Source: Iodobacter fluviatilis (lineage in GTDB: Bacteria > Pseudomonadota > Gammaproteobacteria > Burkholderiales > Chitinibacteraceae). From it: a stretch of 64,000 nt of DNA. The notes beneath the pieces were generated by a model. It searched no databases, was not told the DNA's origin, and worked only from the letters and a program-made list of their open reading frames with translations. Positions 9,133 through 18,622 of this stretch are shown piece by piece; the stretch's first letter is position 1, and each line of letters opens with the position of its first letter. The position numbers and the translations under genes are program-made. The stretch lies in the NCBI RefSeq assembly GCF_004194535.1, contig NZ_CP025781.1, positions 248,001-312,000 on the forward strand. Direction: 5' to 3'.

Positions 9133-10338
9133 TTACAACGACTGAATAATACCTGCAGCGCCCATACCTGTACCGATACACATCGAGATCATGCCGTACT
9201 TGCCTGCCATACCGTGGCGGCGCATACCGTGCACGATCGTTGCCGCGCGAATCGCGCCGGTTGCACCCAGTGGATGGCCCAAAGCAATTGCGCCGCCTAG
9301 TGGATTAACTTTACTCATATCCAGACTAAGATCACGCGCCACAGCCAGTGCTTGCGCGGCAAAGGCTTCGTTCAGCTCGATCCAACCCAAATCATCCAGC
9401 GTCAGACCTGCTAACTTCAGTGCCGCCGGAATCGCTTCTTTCGGGCCAATCCCCATGATATGTGCCGGAACGCCTTTTACGGCAAAGGTCACATAACGCG
9501 CCAAAGGCACCAGATTAAATTGCTTCAGAATACGCTCGGAAACCAAAATCACCGCGCCTGCACCATCGGACATTTGCGAGCTATTACCGGCAGTAACCGA
9601 GCCCTTAGCCGCGAATACGGTTTTAAGCTTAGCCAAGCCTTCCATCGTAGTGCCAGCACGCGGGCCTTCGTCGGTATCACAAATCTTGCTGGTGACTTCA
9701 ACTTCACCAGTCGCTAAATTGGGCGTGCGTGCAAATACTTCTAGCGGGCTGATTTCGTCTTTGAATTCGCCCGTGGCAATCGCATGCAAGGCACGACGGT
9801 TTGATTCAACTGCAAACGCGTCTTGGTCTTCACGGGATACATTCCATTGATCCGCTACTTTTTCTGCCGTCAGGCCCATGCCGAAAGCAATACCGAGGTT
9901 TTCATTTTTAGTGAAAATCTCAGGATTCAGGGAGATTTTATTTCCCATCATCGGCACTTGCGACATGCTTTCCGTACCCGCCGCGATCATCACATCTGCT
10001 TCGCCCAAGCGAATCTTATCCGCTGCCATAGCAATGGCATTCACGCCTGAGGAGCAGAAACGATTGATGGTTACACCACCGACCGTATCTGGCAAACCGG
10101 CCAGTAGCACAGCCATACGAGCAATATTCATCCCCTGCTCGGCTTCTGGCATGGCGCAGCCCACAATCACGTCTTCGATCAGCTTAGGATCAAGCTGAGG
10201 CACTTGCGCCAGCGCACTTCTTAATACATGGGCTAGCAAATCATCCGGGCGAACATTGCGCAGCATACCGCGCGGTGCTTTACCAACCGGGCTGCGTGTC
10301 GCAGCGACGATATAAGCTTCTTGAATCTGTCTGCTCAT
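9133..10338 (-). CDS. fadA: acetyl-CoA C-acyltransferase (3-ketoacyl-CoA thiolase)
   Basis: 401 residues, full length for thiolase. It catalyses the last step of beta-oxidation, splitting 3-ketoacyl-CoA with CoA into acetyl-CoA and a shortened acyl-CoA. The nucleophilic Cys is C95 in NRFCSSGVN, the catalytic His is H355 in GHPLGATGA, and the second Cys is C387 in CIGTGMG. NEAFAAQ is also present. It lies downstream of the fadN-type gene on the same strand but is separated by 340 bp that contain a repeat, so it may have its own promoter. A biosynthetic (PhaA-type) thiolase role is less likely given the neighbours. Confidence 0.92.
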   Translation of the reverse strand: MSRQIQEAYIVAATRSPVGKAPRGMLRNVRPDDLLAHVLRSALAQVPQLDPKLIEDVIVGCAMPEAEQGMNIARMAVLLAGLPDTVGGVTINRFCSSGVNAIAMAADKIRLGEADVMIAAGTESMSQVPMMGNKISLNPEIFTKNENLGIAFGMGLTAEKVADQWNVSREDQDAFAVESNRRALHAIATGEFKDEISPLEVFARTPNLATGEVEVTSKICDTDEGPRAGTTMEGLAKLKTVFAAKGSVTAGNSSQMSDGAGAVILVSERILKQFNLVPLARYVTFAVKGVPAHIMGIGPKEAIPAALKLAGLTLDDLGWIELNEAFAAQALAVARDLSLDMSKVNPLGGAIALGHPLGATGAIRAATIVHGMRRHGMAGKYGMISMCIGTGMGAAGIIQSL

Positions 10339-10501
10339 TTTGAGCTCCTAAATATGGGGTATTCGCTAAAGCCAAGAATCAACCGTAAACCAAAAGAAGC
10401 TGTAGACACAAAGCACATAAAGGGCACGGAGAAAACCAGAGTAAAAACACGCCAATAATATCTATTGTCACGTCACAGACTGAACCGCTCAAAAAACTTT
10501 A

Positions 10502-10588
10502 AAACCGTCATCCCCGAGTGTTTTTGTCGGGGATCCAGTAGTACCACTGGATTCCCGATAACAGCATTCGGGAATGACGTAGCGGTTT
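10502..10588. repeat. R3, imperfect palindromic repeat
   Basis: This element begins AAACCGTCATCCCCGAG and ends GGGAATGACGTAGCGGTTT. Inner stems are CCCCGA..TCGGGG and CACTGGATTCCCG-type segments. It resembles the widespread GTCATCCCCG...GGGAATGAC intergenic repeats of proteobacteria. It occupies the middle of the 10339-10678 gap, and I see nothing else in that gap. Confidence 0.6.
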
Positions 10589-10678
10589 AGTTTCAGAGAT
10601 AGTGCGACGATGCTTAGCTCGTTTTACTTGGTATGTTCTGTGTTCTCCCCGATCTCTGTGTCTACAGAACTTTTCTGT

Positions 10679-13054
10679 TTAGTTACGCAGCGGCTTGTTG
10701 TTTTCCAGCATATACATGATGCGCTCTTGCGTTTTGCCGGTTTTGAGCAGCTTCATAAAGCGCTCACGCTCTAACTTGAGGATCCATTCTTCATCCACCA
10801 GCGTACCCGCATCGACATCACCACCAGTCATGATTTCGGCAATATGGCCAGCAATCAGGTAGTCGTGCTTAGAGATAAAGCCGCCTTCCAGCATATTGAT
10901 CAGCTGGCCTTTGATGGTTGCAGCGCCTGCACGGCCCGCTACAGCAAAGGATTTTGGCTTAAGCGGTGCTTTGTAGCCTGATTCGCTCATGGCACGTACT
11001 TGCGCTTTAGCCACATAGAGCAATTCATTCGGGTTAAACACAATAATATCTGAGCTACGCAGATAGCCAATTTGCTGGCCTTCTTCCGCGCTCGTACCCA
11101 CTTTGGCCATCGCTACCGACAGATAGTAGTCTTTCAGCGCGCCAACGATATCGCCTTTTGCTTCTTGCGAGGCACGCAGTGCAAATTCTTTACACCCACC
11201 GCCTGCTGGCAAGAGGCCTACGCCCACTTCAACCAAGCCGATATAAGTCTCTAGGCAAGCCACAACGCGTGAGCAGTGCATTAAGAATTCGCAACCGCCA
11301 CCAAAGGCATAACCCTGAGCCGCGCCAACTACCGGCACAGCTGCATATTTGATGCGCATACTGGCTTTTTGGAATTCGGCCACCATGTTTTCGATCGAAG
11401 CAAAGTCGCCAGTCATAAAGGCCGGGCCCATGCTCATCAAATCTGCCCCCACCGAGAACGGTGCTTCTGGATGCCAAACCACCAAACCAGCGTAGCGCTC
11501 TTCAGCGATCGTAACCGCTTGATTTACGCCAGCCAGTACATCTGGGCCGATGCAATGTGCTTTGGTTTTAAAGCTTAGAACAGCGACATCTTCACCGGCT
11601 TGCGCCCAGAGGCGAACGCCGTCATTTTCAAAAATCGTTTCGCCATAAAGAGGCGCTGCATCACCCACCACGGTTGGCGGGTAGAGCTGGCGCTTATAAA
11701 CTGGCAAGTTAGAGCGTTGTTTCAGGGCATTATCTGCCGCGCTGAACGAGCCTTCTGGTGTATGCACAGCATCACGCGCCGATACCCAAGCTGGCAATGC
11801 CACATCGCTCATGGATTGGCCTGCTGCTGAATCCGCAGCAATGGCCGCAGCAATCTCTTGCCAACCCGCGGCTTGCCACTGCTCGAACGGGCCTTGATTC
11901 CAGCCGAATCCCCAACGAATCGCAAAGTCCACATCGCGTGCGTTGTCCGCAATGGTATCGAGGTGATAGCTGATGTAATGCCATACATCACGCATGCAGG
12001 CCCAGAGGAATTGCGCTTCTGGGTGAGCCGATTCGCGCAAGGCTTTAAAGCGTGCTGCTGGATCGGTAATTTTCAGCAGCGCTTTCACTTCATCGCTTCC
12101 CTTCTGGCCGCCAGCAATATAGTCCCCAGTGCTTGGGTCCAGCATCAACACATCGCGGCCTACTTTCTTGAATACGCCCGCCTTGGTTTTTTGCCCCAAA
12201 GCACCGTTTTCAATCAGCTTTTGCATCCAAGCCGGAACAGTGAAGTATTTATGCCAAGGATCTGCTGCCAATTGCTCAGTCATGGTTTTAACCACATGAG
12301 CAAAGGTATCCAAACCAACCACATCGGCAGTGCGGAAAGTCGCTGATTTCGGACGACCCAAGCGTGGGCCAGTCAGATCATCAACCACATCAAAACGGAT
12401 GCCGAGGCGTTCGGCGTGATAAATCGTTGCCAGCATGGAGAACACACCAATGCGGTTGGCAACAAAGTTAGGGGTGTCTTTAGCGCGTACTACGCCCTTG
12501 CCCATGCGGGTAGCAAGGAAGCTTTCCAGCGCGTCCATCATTACAGGATCAGTCTGGGAATCGGCAATCAACTCAACCAGATACATATAGCGTGGTGGGT
12601 TAAAGAAATGGATACCGCAGAAACGGCTGCGCAATTGCTCAGGTACACCGCCAGCCAATGAATTAATGGATAGGCCAGAAGTATTGGACGCCAGAATAGC
12701 GTGTGGTGCTACAAAAGGCGCAATCTTGGCATAAAGATCGAGTTTCCAATCAAGGCGTTCAGCAATCGCCTCAATAATTAAATCGCAATCTTTTAATTTT
12801 TCTAAATCAGAACCGTAATTGGCTGGCTCAATATGATCCGCACGCATTGCCGAGGCTAATGGCGATGGTTTCATTTTTTTAAGATTGGCAATTGCCTTTG
12901 TTGCAATGGCATTTGCATCGCCTTCTTTGGCTGGAGCCGGTAAGTCAAATAAAACGGTTTTAATTCCCGCATTGGCAAGATGGGCAGCAATTTGCGCTCC
13001 CATAACGCCCGCGCCGAGAACGGCAACCTGACGGATATGCACGGTATTGGCCAT
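10679..13054 (-). CDS. fadN: 3-hydroxyacyl-CoA dehydrogenase / enoyl-CoA hydratase fusion (FadN type)
   Basis: 791 residues. The NAD-binding Rossmann fold is at the N-terminus (VLGAGVMGAQIAAHLANAG, residues 12-30), and the dehydrogenase His is H149 in GIHFFNPP. A second dehydrogenase C-domain follows to about residue 400. The crotonase fold is at the C-terminus (about 465-700, with AYAFGGGCEFLMHCS as oxyanion region). This dehydrogenase-first order and length fit Bacillus FadN rather than E. coli FadB/FadJ, where the hydratase comes first. It should hydrate enoyl-CoA and oxidise 3-hydroxyacyl-CoA to feed the FadA thiolase. It is in a run of same-strand fatty-acid genes. Confidence 0.88.
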   Translation of the reverse strand: MANTVHIRQVAVLGAGVMGAQIAAHLANAGIKTVLFDLPAPAKEGDANAIATKAIANLKKMKPSPLASAMRADHIEPANYGSDLEKLKDCDLIIEAIAERLDWKLDLYAKIAPFVAPHAILASNTSGLSINSLAGGVPEQLRSRFCGIHFFNPPRYMYLVELIADSQTDPVMMDALESFLATRMGKGVVRAKDTPNFVANRIGVFSMLATIYHAERLGIRFDVVDDLTGPRLGRPKSATFRTADVVGLDTFAHVVKTMTEQLAADPWHKYFTVPAWMQKLIENGALGQKTKAGVFKKVGRDVLMLDPSTGDYIAGGQKGSDEVKALLKITDPAARFKALRESAHPEAQFLWACMRDVWHYISYHLDTIADNARDVDFAIRWGFGWNQGPFEQWQAAGWQEIAAAIAADSAAGQSMSDVALPAWVSARDAVHTPEGSFSAADNALKQRSNLPVYKRQLYPPTVVGDAAPLYGETIFENDGVRLWAQAGEDVAVLSFKTKAHCIGPDVLAGVNQAVTIAEERYAGLVVWHPEAPFSVGADLMSMGPAFMTGDFASIENMVAEFQKASMRIKYAAVPVVGAAQGYAFGGGCEFLMHCSRVVACLETYIGLVEVGVGLLPAGGGCKEFALRASQEAKGDIVGALKDYYLSVAMAKVGTSAEEGQQIGYLRSSDIIVFNPNELLYVAKAQVRAMSESGYKAPLKPKSFAVAGRAGAATIKGQLINMLEGGFISKHDYLIAGHIAEIMTGGDVDAGTLVDEEWILKLERERFMKLLKTGKTQERIMYMLENNKPLRN

Positions 13055-13110
13055 GTTTAGCCTCGCTAAATGGAAAGGAAGAGCGGCGAGAGCCGCCCAG
13101 AGTCAAACGA

Positions 13111-13134
13111 AACCTCCCCCGCAAGGGGGAGGGT
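13111..13134 (-). terminator. terminator of fadL
   Basis: CCTCCCCC-TTGC-GGGGGAGG stem on the minus strand followed by TTTCGTTT. A second GC-rich hairpin (GCGGC/GCCGC) follows at 13083-13097. Confidence 0.7.
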
Positions 13135-13145
13135 TAAACAAAAAA

Positions 13146-14456
13146 TTAGAAGCGGTAATTCAGCTGCGCACCAAATACATTGGCGTAAGCAGAAATATCT
13201 GCGTTAGTCGTAACAGCATTACTATTAATATCAATATTCGACATACTTGAATCTTTAAATTTCACATAGGTATAAGCCACGTCAACCGACATATTTTTAT
13301 CGATTGCATAGTTAAACCCAGTCGAGAACCAATAACGATCGCTGTCTGGCAAATTAGCAATACGATATTTTGCCTCATCAGCCGGTGATTGATCGTAAGC
13401 CAAACCAAAGCGCAATTTCAAAGGATCGTTATATTGATAACTCAAACCCAAAGAGAAACGATCGGTATCGCGCCACTTTTGTTCAATATCTGCATTAAAA
13501 CCAGCGTCTGTGTCCAAATTTAAATCTTGAAACTTAGAATGCCAAGTATGCGTCCAATCGCCTGTTATGGCGAATTGGTCATTTAACTTTTTATAAAAGT
13601 TAATCGCAAATGAATCAGGTGTTTCTAAATCAACTGTACCATTTGAATTAAGCAGTTTCTTCAAATTAGCTAAGCCAGGAGGAAAAGCACCTGGCACGTA
13701 AAACTTGGTATCCCCCTGCAGACTATGGCTCAAACTAGAGCGATATGCTGCACCAAAACGCAAACTATCATCTACTTTCCAAGTCACGCCTAAATTAAAA
13801 CCATAAGCCCAATTATCGCCCTCGTAATCCATCGAGCCATCAAGTGCCGGTGTTGAATTACCACCAACAGTTGCTTGACCACCCAGATCAATCATTTTCT
13901 TAAAGCGTGCTTTCATATATTGGGCAGTAACACCTGCACCAACAGAAAACTGCTCATTAACTTTGTAGGCTACCGAAGGGTTTAGAGCCAAAGTCATGAG
14001 TTCAAGATCAGTGCCGTTGTAACGGCCAATCCATTTATCATCAAAATTGGTTTTGTCGCCAAATGGCACAAACATCGCCAAGCCCATAAATAACTGCTCA
14101 TTGACTTGATGAGTGATATAAGTTTGTGGAACAAAAACAGGTTTAGTCGCCGTACCGCCATCATTACCTGTTACTGGCTTACCGCGGCTATTGGTCGCAT
14201 TCAAATTAGAAAAGCTGATGTGCGGATCGACTACAACCAAAGCACCCGAAATATTAGTGCCCCGTAAATTAGTCATCCCTGCGGGGTTGTAAAACAATAC
14301 AGATGCATCTTCTGCTTCGGCAGCGTTTGAATTAGCAACGCCTTGCGAGCTAACACTTTGCACACCAAAGTGATAACCAGAAGCAAGGGCATTACCGGCA
14401 ATAAATAAGCTTGCTACACCTAATGTACGAATTGCCATACGGATAGTTCCAGACAT
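13146..14456 (-). CDS. fadL: FadL-family long-chain fatty acid outer-membrane transporter
   Basis: 436 residues with a signal peptide ending ...LFIAGNALA at residue 25. The mature N-terminus has the family hatch region (SGYHFGVQS, then NPAGMT at about residues 57-62). The rest alternates beta-strands and ends in the terminal YRF typical of outer-membrane barrels. Start at the ATG at 14456, preceded by a GGAGA ribosome site. It takes up exogenous long-chain fatty acids across the outer membrane, upstream of FadE/FadN/FadA. A terminator follows it. Substrates could also include other hydrophobic compounds, since the family includes TodX-type members. Confidence 0.88.
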   Translation of the reverse strand: MSGTIRMAIRTLGVASLFIAGNALASGYHFGVQSVSSQGVANSNAAEAEDASVLFYNPAGMTNLRGTNISGALVVVDPHISFSNLNATNSRGKPVTGNDGGTATKPVFVPQTYITHQVNEQLFMGLAMFVPFGDKTNFDDKWIGRYNGTDLELMTLALNPSVAYKVNEQFSVGAGVTAQYMKARFKKMIDLGGQATVGGNSTPALDGSMDYEGDNWAYGFNLGVTWKVDDSLRFGAAYRSSLSHSLQGDTKFYVPGAFPPGLANLKKLLNSNGTVDLETPDSFAINFYKKLNDQFAITGDWTHTWHSKFQDLNLDTDAGFNADIEQKWRDTDRFSLGLSYQYNDPLKLRFGLAYDQSPADEAKYRIANLPDSDRYWFSTGFNYAIDKNMSVDVAYTYVKFKDSSMSNIDINSNAVTTNADISAYANVFGAQLNYRF

Positions 14457-14651
14457 CGTTTATCTCCGACTGTGGCCAGTGGCCTATGATTTTATCCTAA
14501 ACAATAAAAATGCAACAAACCCCAAGTACTCTTTGGTACTTTCGCAGATGGTAAGCTGCCCTTACTCATCTAGCGCATTTGGGCCTCATCGATTTTAGGA
14601 TACTAAGTGGGTGCAAGCTTATTTTTATTCAAACACCTGTTTCAGCGCATT

Positions 14652-14692
14652 AGGGATTTCATCACGCAGATGAAATCCCTCTTTTTTTATGA
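14652..14692. terminator. hairpin between fadE and fadL
   Basis: Perfect 12-bp stem AGGGATTTCATC / GATGAAATCCCT with a 5-nt loop. The T tract is on the plus strand, so as a terminator it fits plus-strand transcription best. It may still shape the fadE 3' end on the minus strand. Confidence 0.5.
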
Positions 14693-17236
14693 CACTGGAC
14701 GTGTTTCTGTTGCTATTTTTACACTTTCCACCATATTCACCTTGGCCGTTGCCACAACATCCAAAGCTTTAGGCTGATTTAAAATATCGCGATGAATGGC
14801 GTTGTCATCAGAGAATGTCAGCGTGGCATCAAAATCATCCACCATAATCACTTCACGCCGTAAGCGACGAGCACGCTCTACAGCAGCAAATTCAGCCGTT
14901 GTAATCAAACCTGTGCTCAGTGCCTCAGCCAAACGCTCACCCGCAGTGATGCTTTTTAAAGTGCCTTGGCGATGTGCGTTGCGCAGCTTACCTTCCAACG
15001 CTTCAGTTTCAATCACCGCTTTCAAGGCATGCTCTAACACACCAACAGGATCATTTTCGTCTTTAGAGCGATACATATATTGCGTCAGGCGATCACGTGC
15101 TACCGATGGCTCCATCAACAGACGTGCAATCTTTGTACCATCCGTATCTGTTGCAGCCTTTAAGCTCAAGCCCAATGGGAACACCAGAGCGCGCATCAAG
15201 AAGGCCAACGCACGGCTTGGGTGATTGGCCATAAAGCCATCCATTGCTACCTGGCAATCATACAGCGCCGAATCAACCGCCCAAGCCACAAGTGGCAAAT
15301 CTTCTTTTGGTGCACCATCGTCATTGAATTTCTTCAACGCTGCCGTCGCAATATAAAGACCGGACAACATATCGCCTAAACGTGCCGATAGTTTTTCACG
15401 AAACTTCAAGCTGCCGCCCAATGAAGCCATCCCCATATCAGCTAAGAATGCAAAAGCTGAAGAGAAACGCACCACATTGCGATAACGCTGAGCCATTGCG
15501 CCTGATTTTGGCGAGGCAACTAATTTAGCGCCAGTCAAGCCCATTACAAAAGCACGCACCGCATTTGATATTGCAAAGCCAATATGGCCAATCACTGCTG
15601 TATCAAAAGCAGGTAAATCTTTATTCATTGCCGCACGTAATTCAGTCAGTACAAACGGATGGCAACGAATTGCGCCCTGACCAAAGATAATCATGCTGCG
15701 GGTTAAGATGTTTGCACCTTCAACCGTAATGGCTACCGGAATTGCGCCGTAAGCCCCAGCCAGATAGTTACGCGGGCCAGTACATACCGCTTTACCACCG
15801 TGTACATCCATCGCATCGTTAATCACCTTACGCATACGCTCGGTGTTGTGATACTTCAAGATACCGGACAAAACGGATGGCTTCTCACCCATATCCAGCC
15901 CTGCTAAAGCCAAACGCTGCGCAGCATCCATTTGGTAAGTCATCCCACCGATACGGCCCAGTGCTTCATCCACACCCTCAAAGCGGCCAATCGATAAACC
16001 AAACTGATTACGAATCCGTGAGTACGCACCGGTGGTGTAAGAAGACACCATACCTGATGCTACCGACATCGCTGGCAGAGAAATACAACGACCTACCGAC
16101 AAACATTCAACCAGCATGCGCCAGCCTTGGCCCACGTAATCTTTACCGCCAATGACCCAATCCATAGGAATAAATACATCTTTACCCCAGTTCGGGCCGT
16201 TCTGGAACACCGCTGTACCCGGATAATGGCGACGGCCAATATGTACGCCTTCGTGCTCAGTAGGAATCAGCGCACAAGTGATACCGATGTCTTCTTTATC
16301 GCTTAAAAGATGTTCTGGGTCATATAACTTGAATGCCATACCCAGCACCGTAGCGATTGGGCCCAATGTGATGTAACGCTTTTCCCAAGAAAGGCGAATA
16401 CCCAGCACATTTTCATGGTGAACACCGGTACGCGGATCGGTGTAGCTGCCACGACAAACTTTACCAAAGTCAGGAATACCACCCGCATCTGAACCAGCAT
16501 CAGGGCTAGTCAATGCAAAGCAAGGAATATCAATCCCTTTAGCTAAGCGTGGCAGGTAGTAATTTTTTTGCTCATCGGTACCGTAATGTTGCAGTAATTC
16601 GCCTGGCCCGAGTGAATTTGGCACCATGACCGAAACCGCTGCTGAGCCGGAGCGCGTCGCAATCTTAGTCACAACACGAGCATGAGCGGTATTGCTGAAT
16701 TCTTTACCGCCATATTGCTTCTTAATGATCATGCCCAAGAAGCCTTGGTCTTTAATAAATTGCCAAGCTTCAGGCGGCAGATCTTTATGTTGGGTAGATA
16801 TTTTCCAATCATCCAGCATCGCGCAGAGCTGCTCTGTTGGGCCATCTAGGAAGGCTTGCTCGTCGGCAGTTAGCGTTGCTTGCGGAATCGCATGCAGACG
16901 ATCGAAATCTGGCTTACCTGAAAATAAATCGCGATCCCACCAAACCGTGCCCGCATCAACCGCTTCTTGCTCGGTTTGCGACATGGCAGGTGTGATTTTG
17001 CGGAACACTCCAAAAATTGGGCCGGTTAAAATAGCGCGGCGAATCGGCTTGATATTAATCAAAGCCAGCAGTACAACAACCACAATCAAGACACTGGCAG
17101 GCATCGCGGAGGTTTGAACCCCAACAGCTGTCGCTACTACTAATAATAGGGAGCTAAGCCAAAGCGGGGCGCGCCAGTAAGCGAGGAGCAAAAACGCGCC
17201 AAAAATTGGCAAAATATGCAGCAATACGTTAGTCAT
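14687..17236 (-). CDS. fadE: acyl-CoA dehydrogenase FadE
   Basis: 849 residues, the large FadE type (E. coli about 814) rather than the usual 380-residue acyl-CoA dehydrogenase. Two hydrophobic segments at residues 4-60 predict an inner-membrane anchor. Next come the acyl-CoA dehydrogenase N-, middle- and C-domains, with CFALTSPDAGSDAGGIPD as a flavin/substrate loop and NILTRSMIIFGQGAIRCHPF near residue 540. The C-terminal 280 residues are the FadE-specific DUF1974 region. It performs the first oxidation of beta-oxidation (acyl-CoA to trans-2-enoyl-CoA). The ATG has a GGAGAC ribosome site and lies 12 bp after the TetR gene, so both share an operon and promoter. Confidence 0.93.
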   Translation of the reverse strand: MTNVLLHILPIFGAFLLLAYWRAPLWLSSLLLVVATAVGVQTSAMPASVLIVVVVLLALINIKPIRRAILTGPIFGVFRKITPAMSQTEQEAVDAGTVWWDRDLFSGKPDFDRLHAIPQATLTADEQAFLDGPTEQLCAMLDDWKISTQHKDLPPEAWQFIKDQGFLGMIIKKQYGGKEFSNTAHARVVTKIATRSGSAAVSVMVPNSLGPGELLQHYGTDEQKNYYLPRLAKGIDIPCFALTSPDAGSDAGGIPDFGKVCRGSYTDPRTGVHHENVLGIRLSWEKRYITLGPIATVLGMAFKLYDPEHLLSDKEDIGITCALIPTEHEGVHIGRRHYPGTAVFQNGPNWGKDVFIPMDWVIGGKDYVGQGWRMLVECLSVGRCISLPAMSVASGMVSSYTTGAYSRIRNQFGLSIGRFEGVDEALGRIGGMTYQMDAAQRLALAGLDMGEKPSVLSGILKYHNTERMRKVINDAMDVHGGKAVCTGPRNYLAGAYGAIPVAITVEGANILTRSMIIFGQGAIRCHPFVLTELRAAMNKDLPAFDTAVIGHIGFAISNAVRAFVMGLTGAKLVASPKSGAMAQRYRNVVRFSSAFAFLADMGMASLGGSLKFREKLSARLGDMLSGLYIATAALKKFNDDGAPKEDLPLVAWAVDSALYDCQVAMDGFMANHPSRALAFLMRALVFPLGLSLKAATDTDGTKIARLLMEPSVARDRLTQYMYRSKDENDPVGVLEHALKAVIETEALEGKLRNAHRQGTLKSITAGERLAEALSTGLITTAEFAAVERARRLRREVIMVDDFDATLTFSDDNAIHRDILNQPKALDVVATAKVNMVESVKIATETRPVS

Positions 17237-17248
17237 GACCGTCTCCAG

Positions 17249-17896
17249 TTATTGGGCAGCTGGCGCATTTAAGCCAGCACGGATAAAAGGCATTAACATT
17301 CGAACCACCAATGCAGGATCGCGGGCATTGACGAGTGAGCTTTCGGTAAATAAACGTAAAACATTATTACCAGCGAATGCATTAAACATAGCACTGGATA
17401 AAAAATGAAAACGCCATTGCACTTCTAATTCAGACAGATGTGGTAAAGCCCGCCCTAATGCCGCTAAATACCGCCGAGTTAATTCACCATATCGCTGTGG
17501 CATAGTCGCTTTTAATTCTGGATGCGGCTCAACAAATGTTCGAGCTACTAAGCGAACAAACAATAAACCACCGTATTCTGGATTTCTTCCCATTTCTAAA
17601 GAAGCCATTACAAATGCTTCTGCTACTTGATCTGCTGTTGGCTGAGCGACGCTTTGCTCTAATTCCTCTAACTTGCCTAATAGCAATCTGGCAAATGGCT
17701 CGGCGCGGCGTTCAAATACCGCACGAAACAAACCATCTTTAGAGTGGTAATAATAATTAACTGCCGCAATATTGACTCGGGCCGATTGCGTAATCATGCG
17801 CATCGAGGTGGCATCAAAGCCGTGCTCCACAAAAAGAGGCTCTGCTGCATCTAAAATGCGGTTTGCTGTATCTTGCGCCTTGACCGATTCGACCAC
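17249..17896 (-). CDS. psrA: TetR-family repressor of fatty-acid degradation (PsrA/FadR-like)
   Basis: 215 residues from a GTG with an AGGAG ribosome site 8 nt upstream. The N-terminal helix-turn-helix is at about residues 25-55 (FDATSMRMITQSARVNIAAVNYYYHSKDGLFRAV, in parts); the C-terminal half is the ligand pocket. It is the first gene of the operon with fadE. A perfect palindrome containing CAAAC-N4-GTTTG covers its own promoter and matches the published PsrA box. Acyl-CoA or a free long-chain fatty acid is the probable inducer in this family. I infer autoregulation and control of fadE. Confidence 0.82.
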   Translation of the reverse strand: MVESVKAQDTANRILDAAEPLFVEHGFDATSMRMITQSARVNIAAVNYYYHSKDGLFRAVFERRAEPFARLLLGKLEELEQSVAQPTADQVAEAFVMASLEMGRNPEYGGLLFVRLVARTFVEPHPELKATMPQRYGELTRRYLAALGRALPHLSELEVQWRFHFLSSAMFNAFAGNNVLRLFTESSLVNARDPALVVRMLMPFIRAGLNAPAAQ

Positions 17897-17931
17897 GTTG
17901 CAACTCCTGCTGGGTGTAGTTGATTTAAAAC

Positions 17932-17955
17932 AATTTCAAACGACCGTTTGAAATT
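17932..17955. promoter_or_regulatory. PsrA-type operator
   Basis: Perfect inverted repeat with 11-bp arms AATTTCAAACG and a 2-bp centre. It overlaps the -10 and the predicted start region of the psrA-fadE promoter, so a bound repressor would block transcription. Confidence 0.85.
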
Positions 17956-17979
17956 ATAAGAAGTTGACTTTATTGTCAA
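17953..17979 (-). promoter_or_regulatory. psrA-fadE promoter
   Basis: Consensus TTGACA (17974-17979) and consensus TATAAT (17953-17958) on the minus strand, with a short 15-bp spacer. The -10 overlaps the operator by three bases. Confidence 0.75.
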
Positions 17980-18070
17980 GCCAAGACGTAAAAATAGAGG
18001 AAAACCCCTAGAGCTTCCGCCTCACAATGCAACACTTCAGCCCTTGTTTTGTGCTGAAGTCCTTCGCGTA

Positions 18071-18451
18071 TTAACTATTTAGCATCTCGCCATCTAAGTA
18101 ATACCAACGCCCCTCTTCATAAATAAAGCGGCTTCTTTCGTGTAATTTCCAAGCCTTGCCCGCTATTTTATAACGCGCAATAAATTCCACCTCGCCATTA
18201 ACACCCGCCGCCTGCGCATGTTTAATTTTTAAACCCAACCAGCGCACTGGCTCTTCATCGCTCATGGCTTCTGGCCGCGTTGTAGCATGCCAAGTGGCCA
18301 ATAAATAATCATGCAAGCCAAATACAAAAGCACTGTAGCGCGAGCGCATTAACTGCTCAGGCGTTGTAGCCGCAGCGCCATCATGCCAAGGGGCACAGCA
18401 ATCAGCGTACTCACGCCCGCTTTCACAAGGGCAGCTCTTATTCTTTAGCAT
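18071..18451 (-). CDS. ychJ: YchJ-family protein (SEC-C zinc motif)
   Basis: 126 residues. It has an N-terminal SEC-C type zinc motif (CPCESGREYADCC, residues 7-19) and then the YchJ-like NTF2-fold domain (RSRYSAFVFGLHDYLLATWH, in parts, and the EFIARYK and GRWYYLDG segments). It matches the UPF0225/YchJ family, whose function is not established; the SEC-C motif suggests interaction with other proteins. It is transcribed alone. Confidence 0.82.
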   Translation of the reverse strand: MLKNKSCPCESGREYADCCAPWHDGAAATTPEQLMRSRYSAFVFGLHDYLLATWHATTRPEAMSDEEPVRWLGLKIKHAQAAGVNGEVEFIARYKIAGKAWKLHERSRFIYEEGRWYYLDGEMLNS

Positions 18452-18503
18452 TCACACACCTGCACTCATCACATTTGAAAGCCTCGCATCATACTGAAGT
18501 TAG

Positions 18504-18545
18504 AGTCTGTTGACGTTTTCCGGCTCAGCGCAATAGCGAATGAAA
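18504..18545 (+). repeat. R2, internally deleted remnant
   Basis: About 40 bp carrying one R2 end (GAGTCTGTTGACG) joined directly to the distal end (TTTTCCGGCTCAGCGCAAT, then GCGAATGAAAC). The whole middle of the element is missing. Confidence 0.65.
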
Positions 18546-18622
18546 CTTAGCGTAATAATGCAGCGACCAACGCGAGGCGATGGCGTAAAATAAGCGTTTT
18601 CAGCTCTTCTATCGGCCACTGC

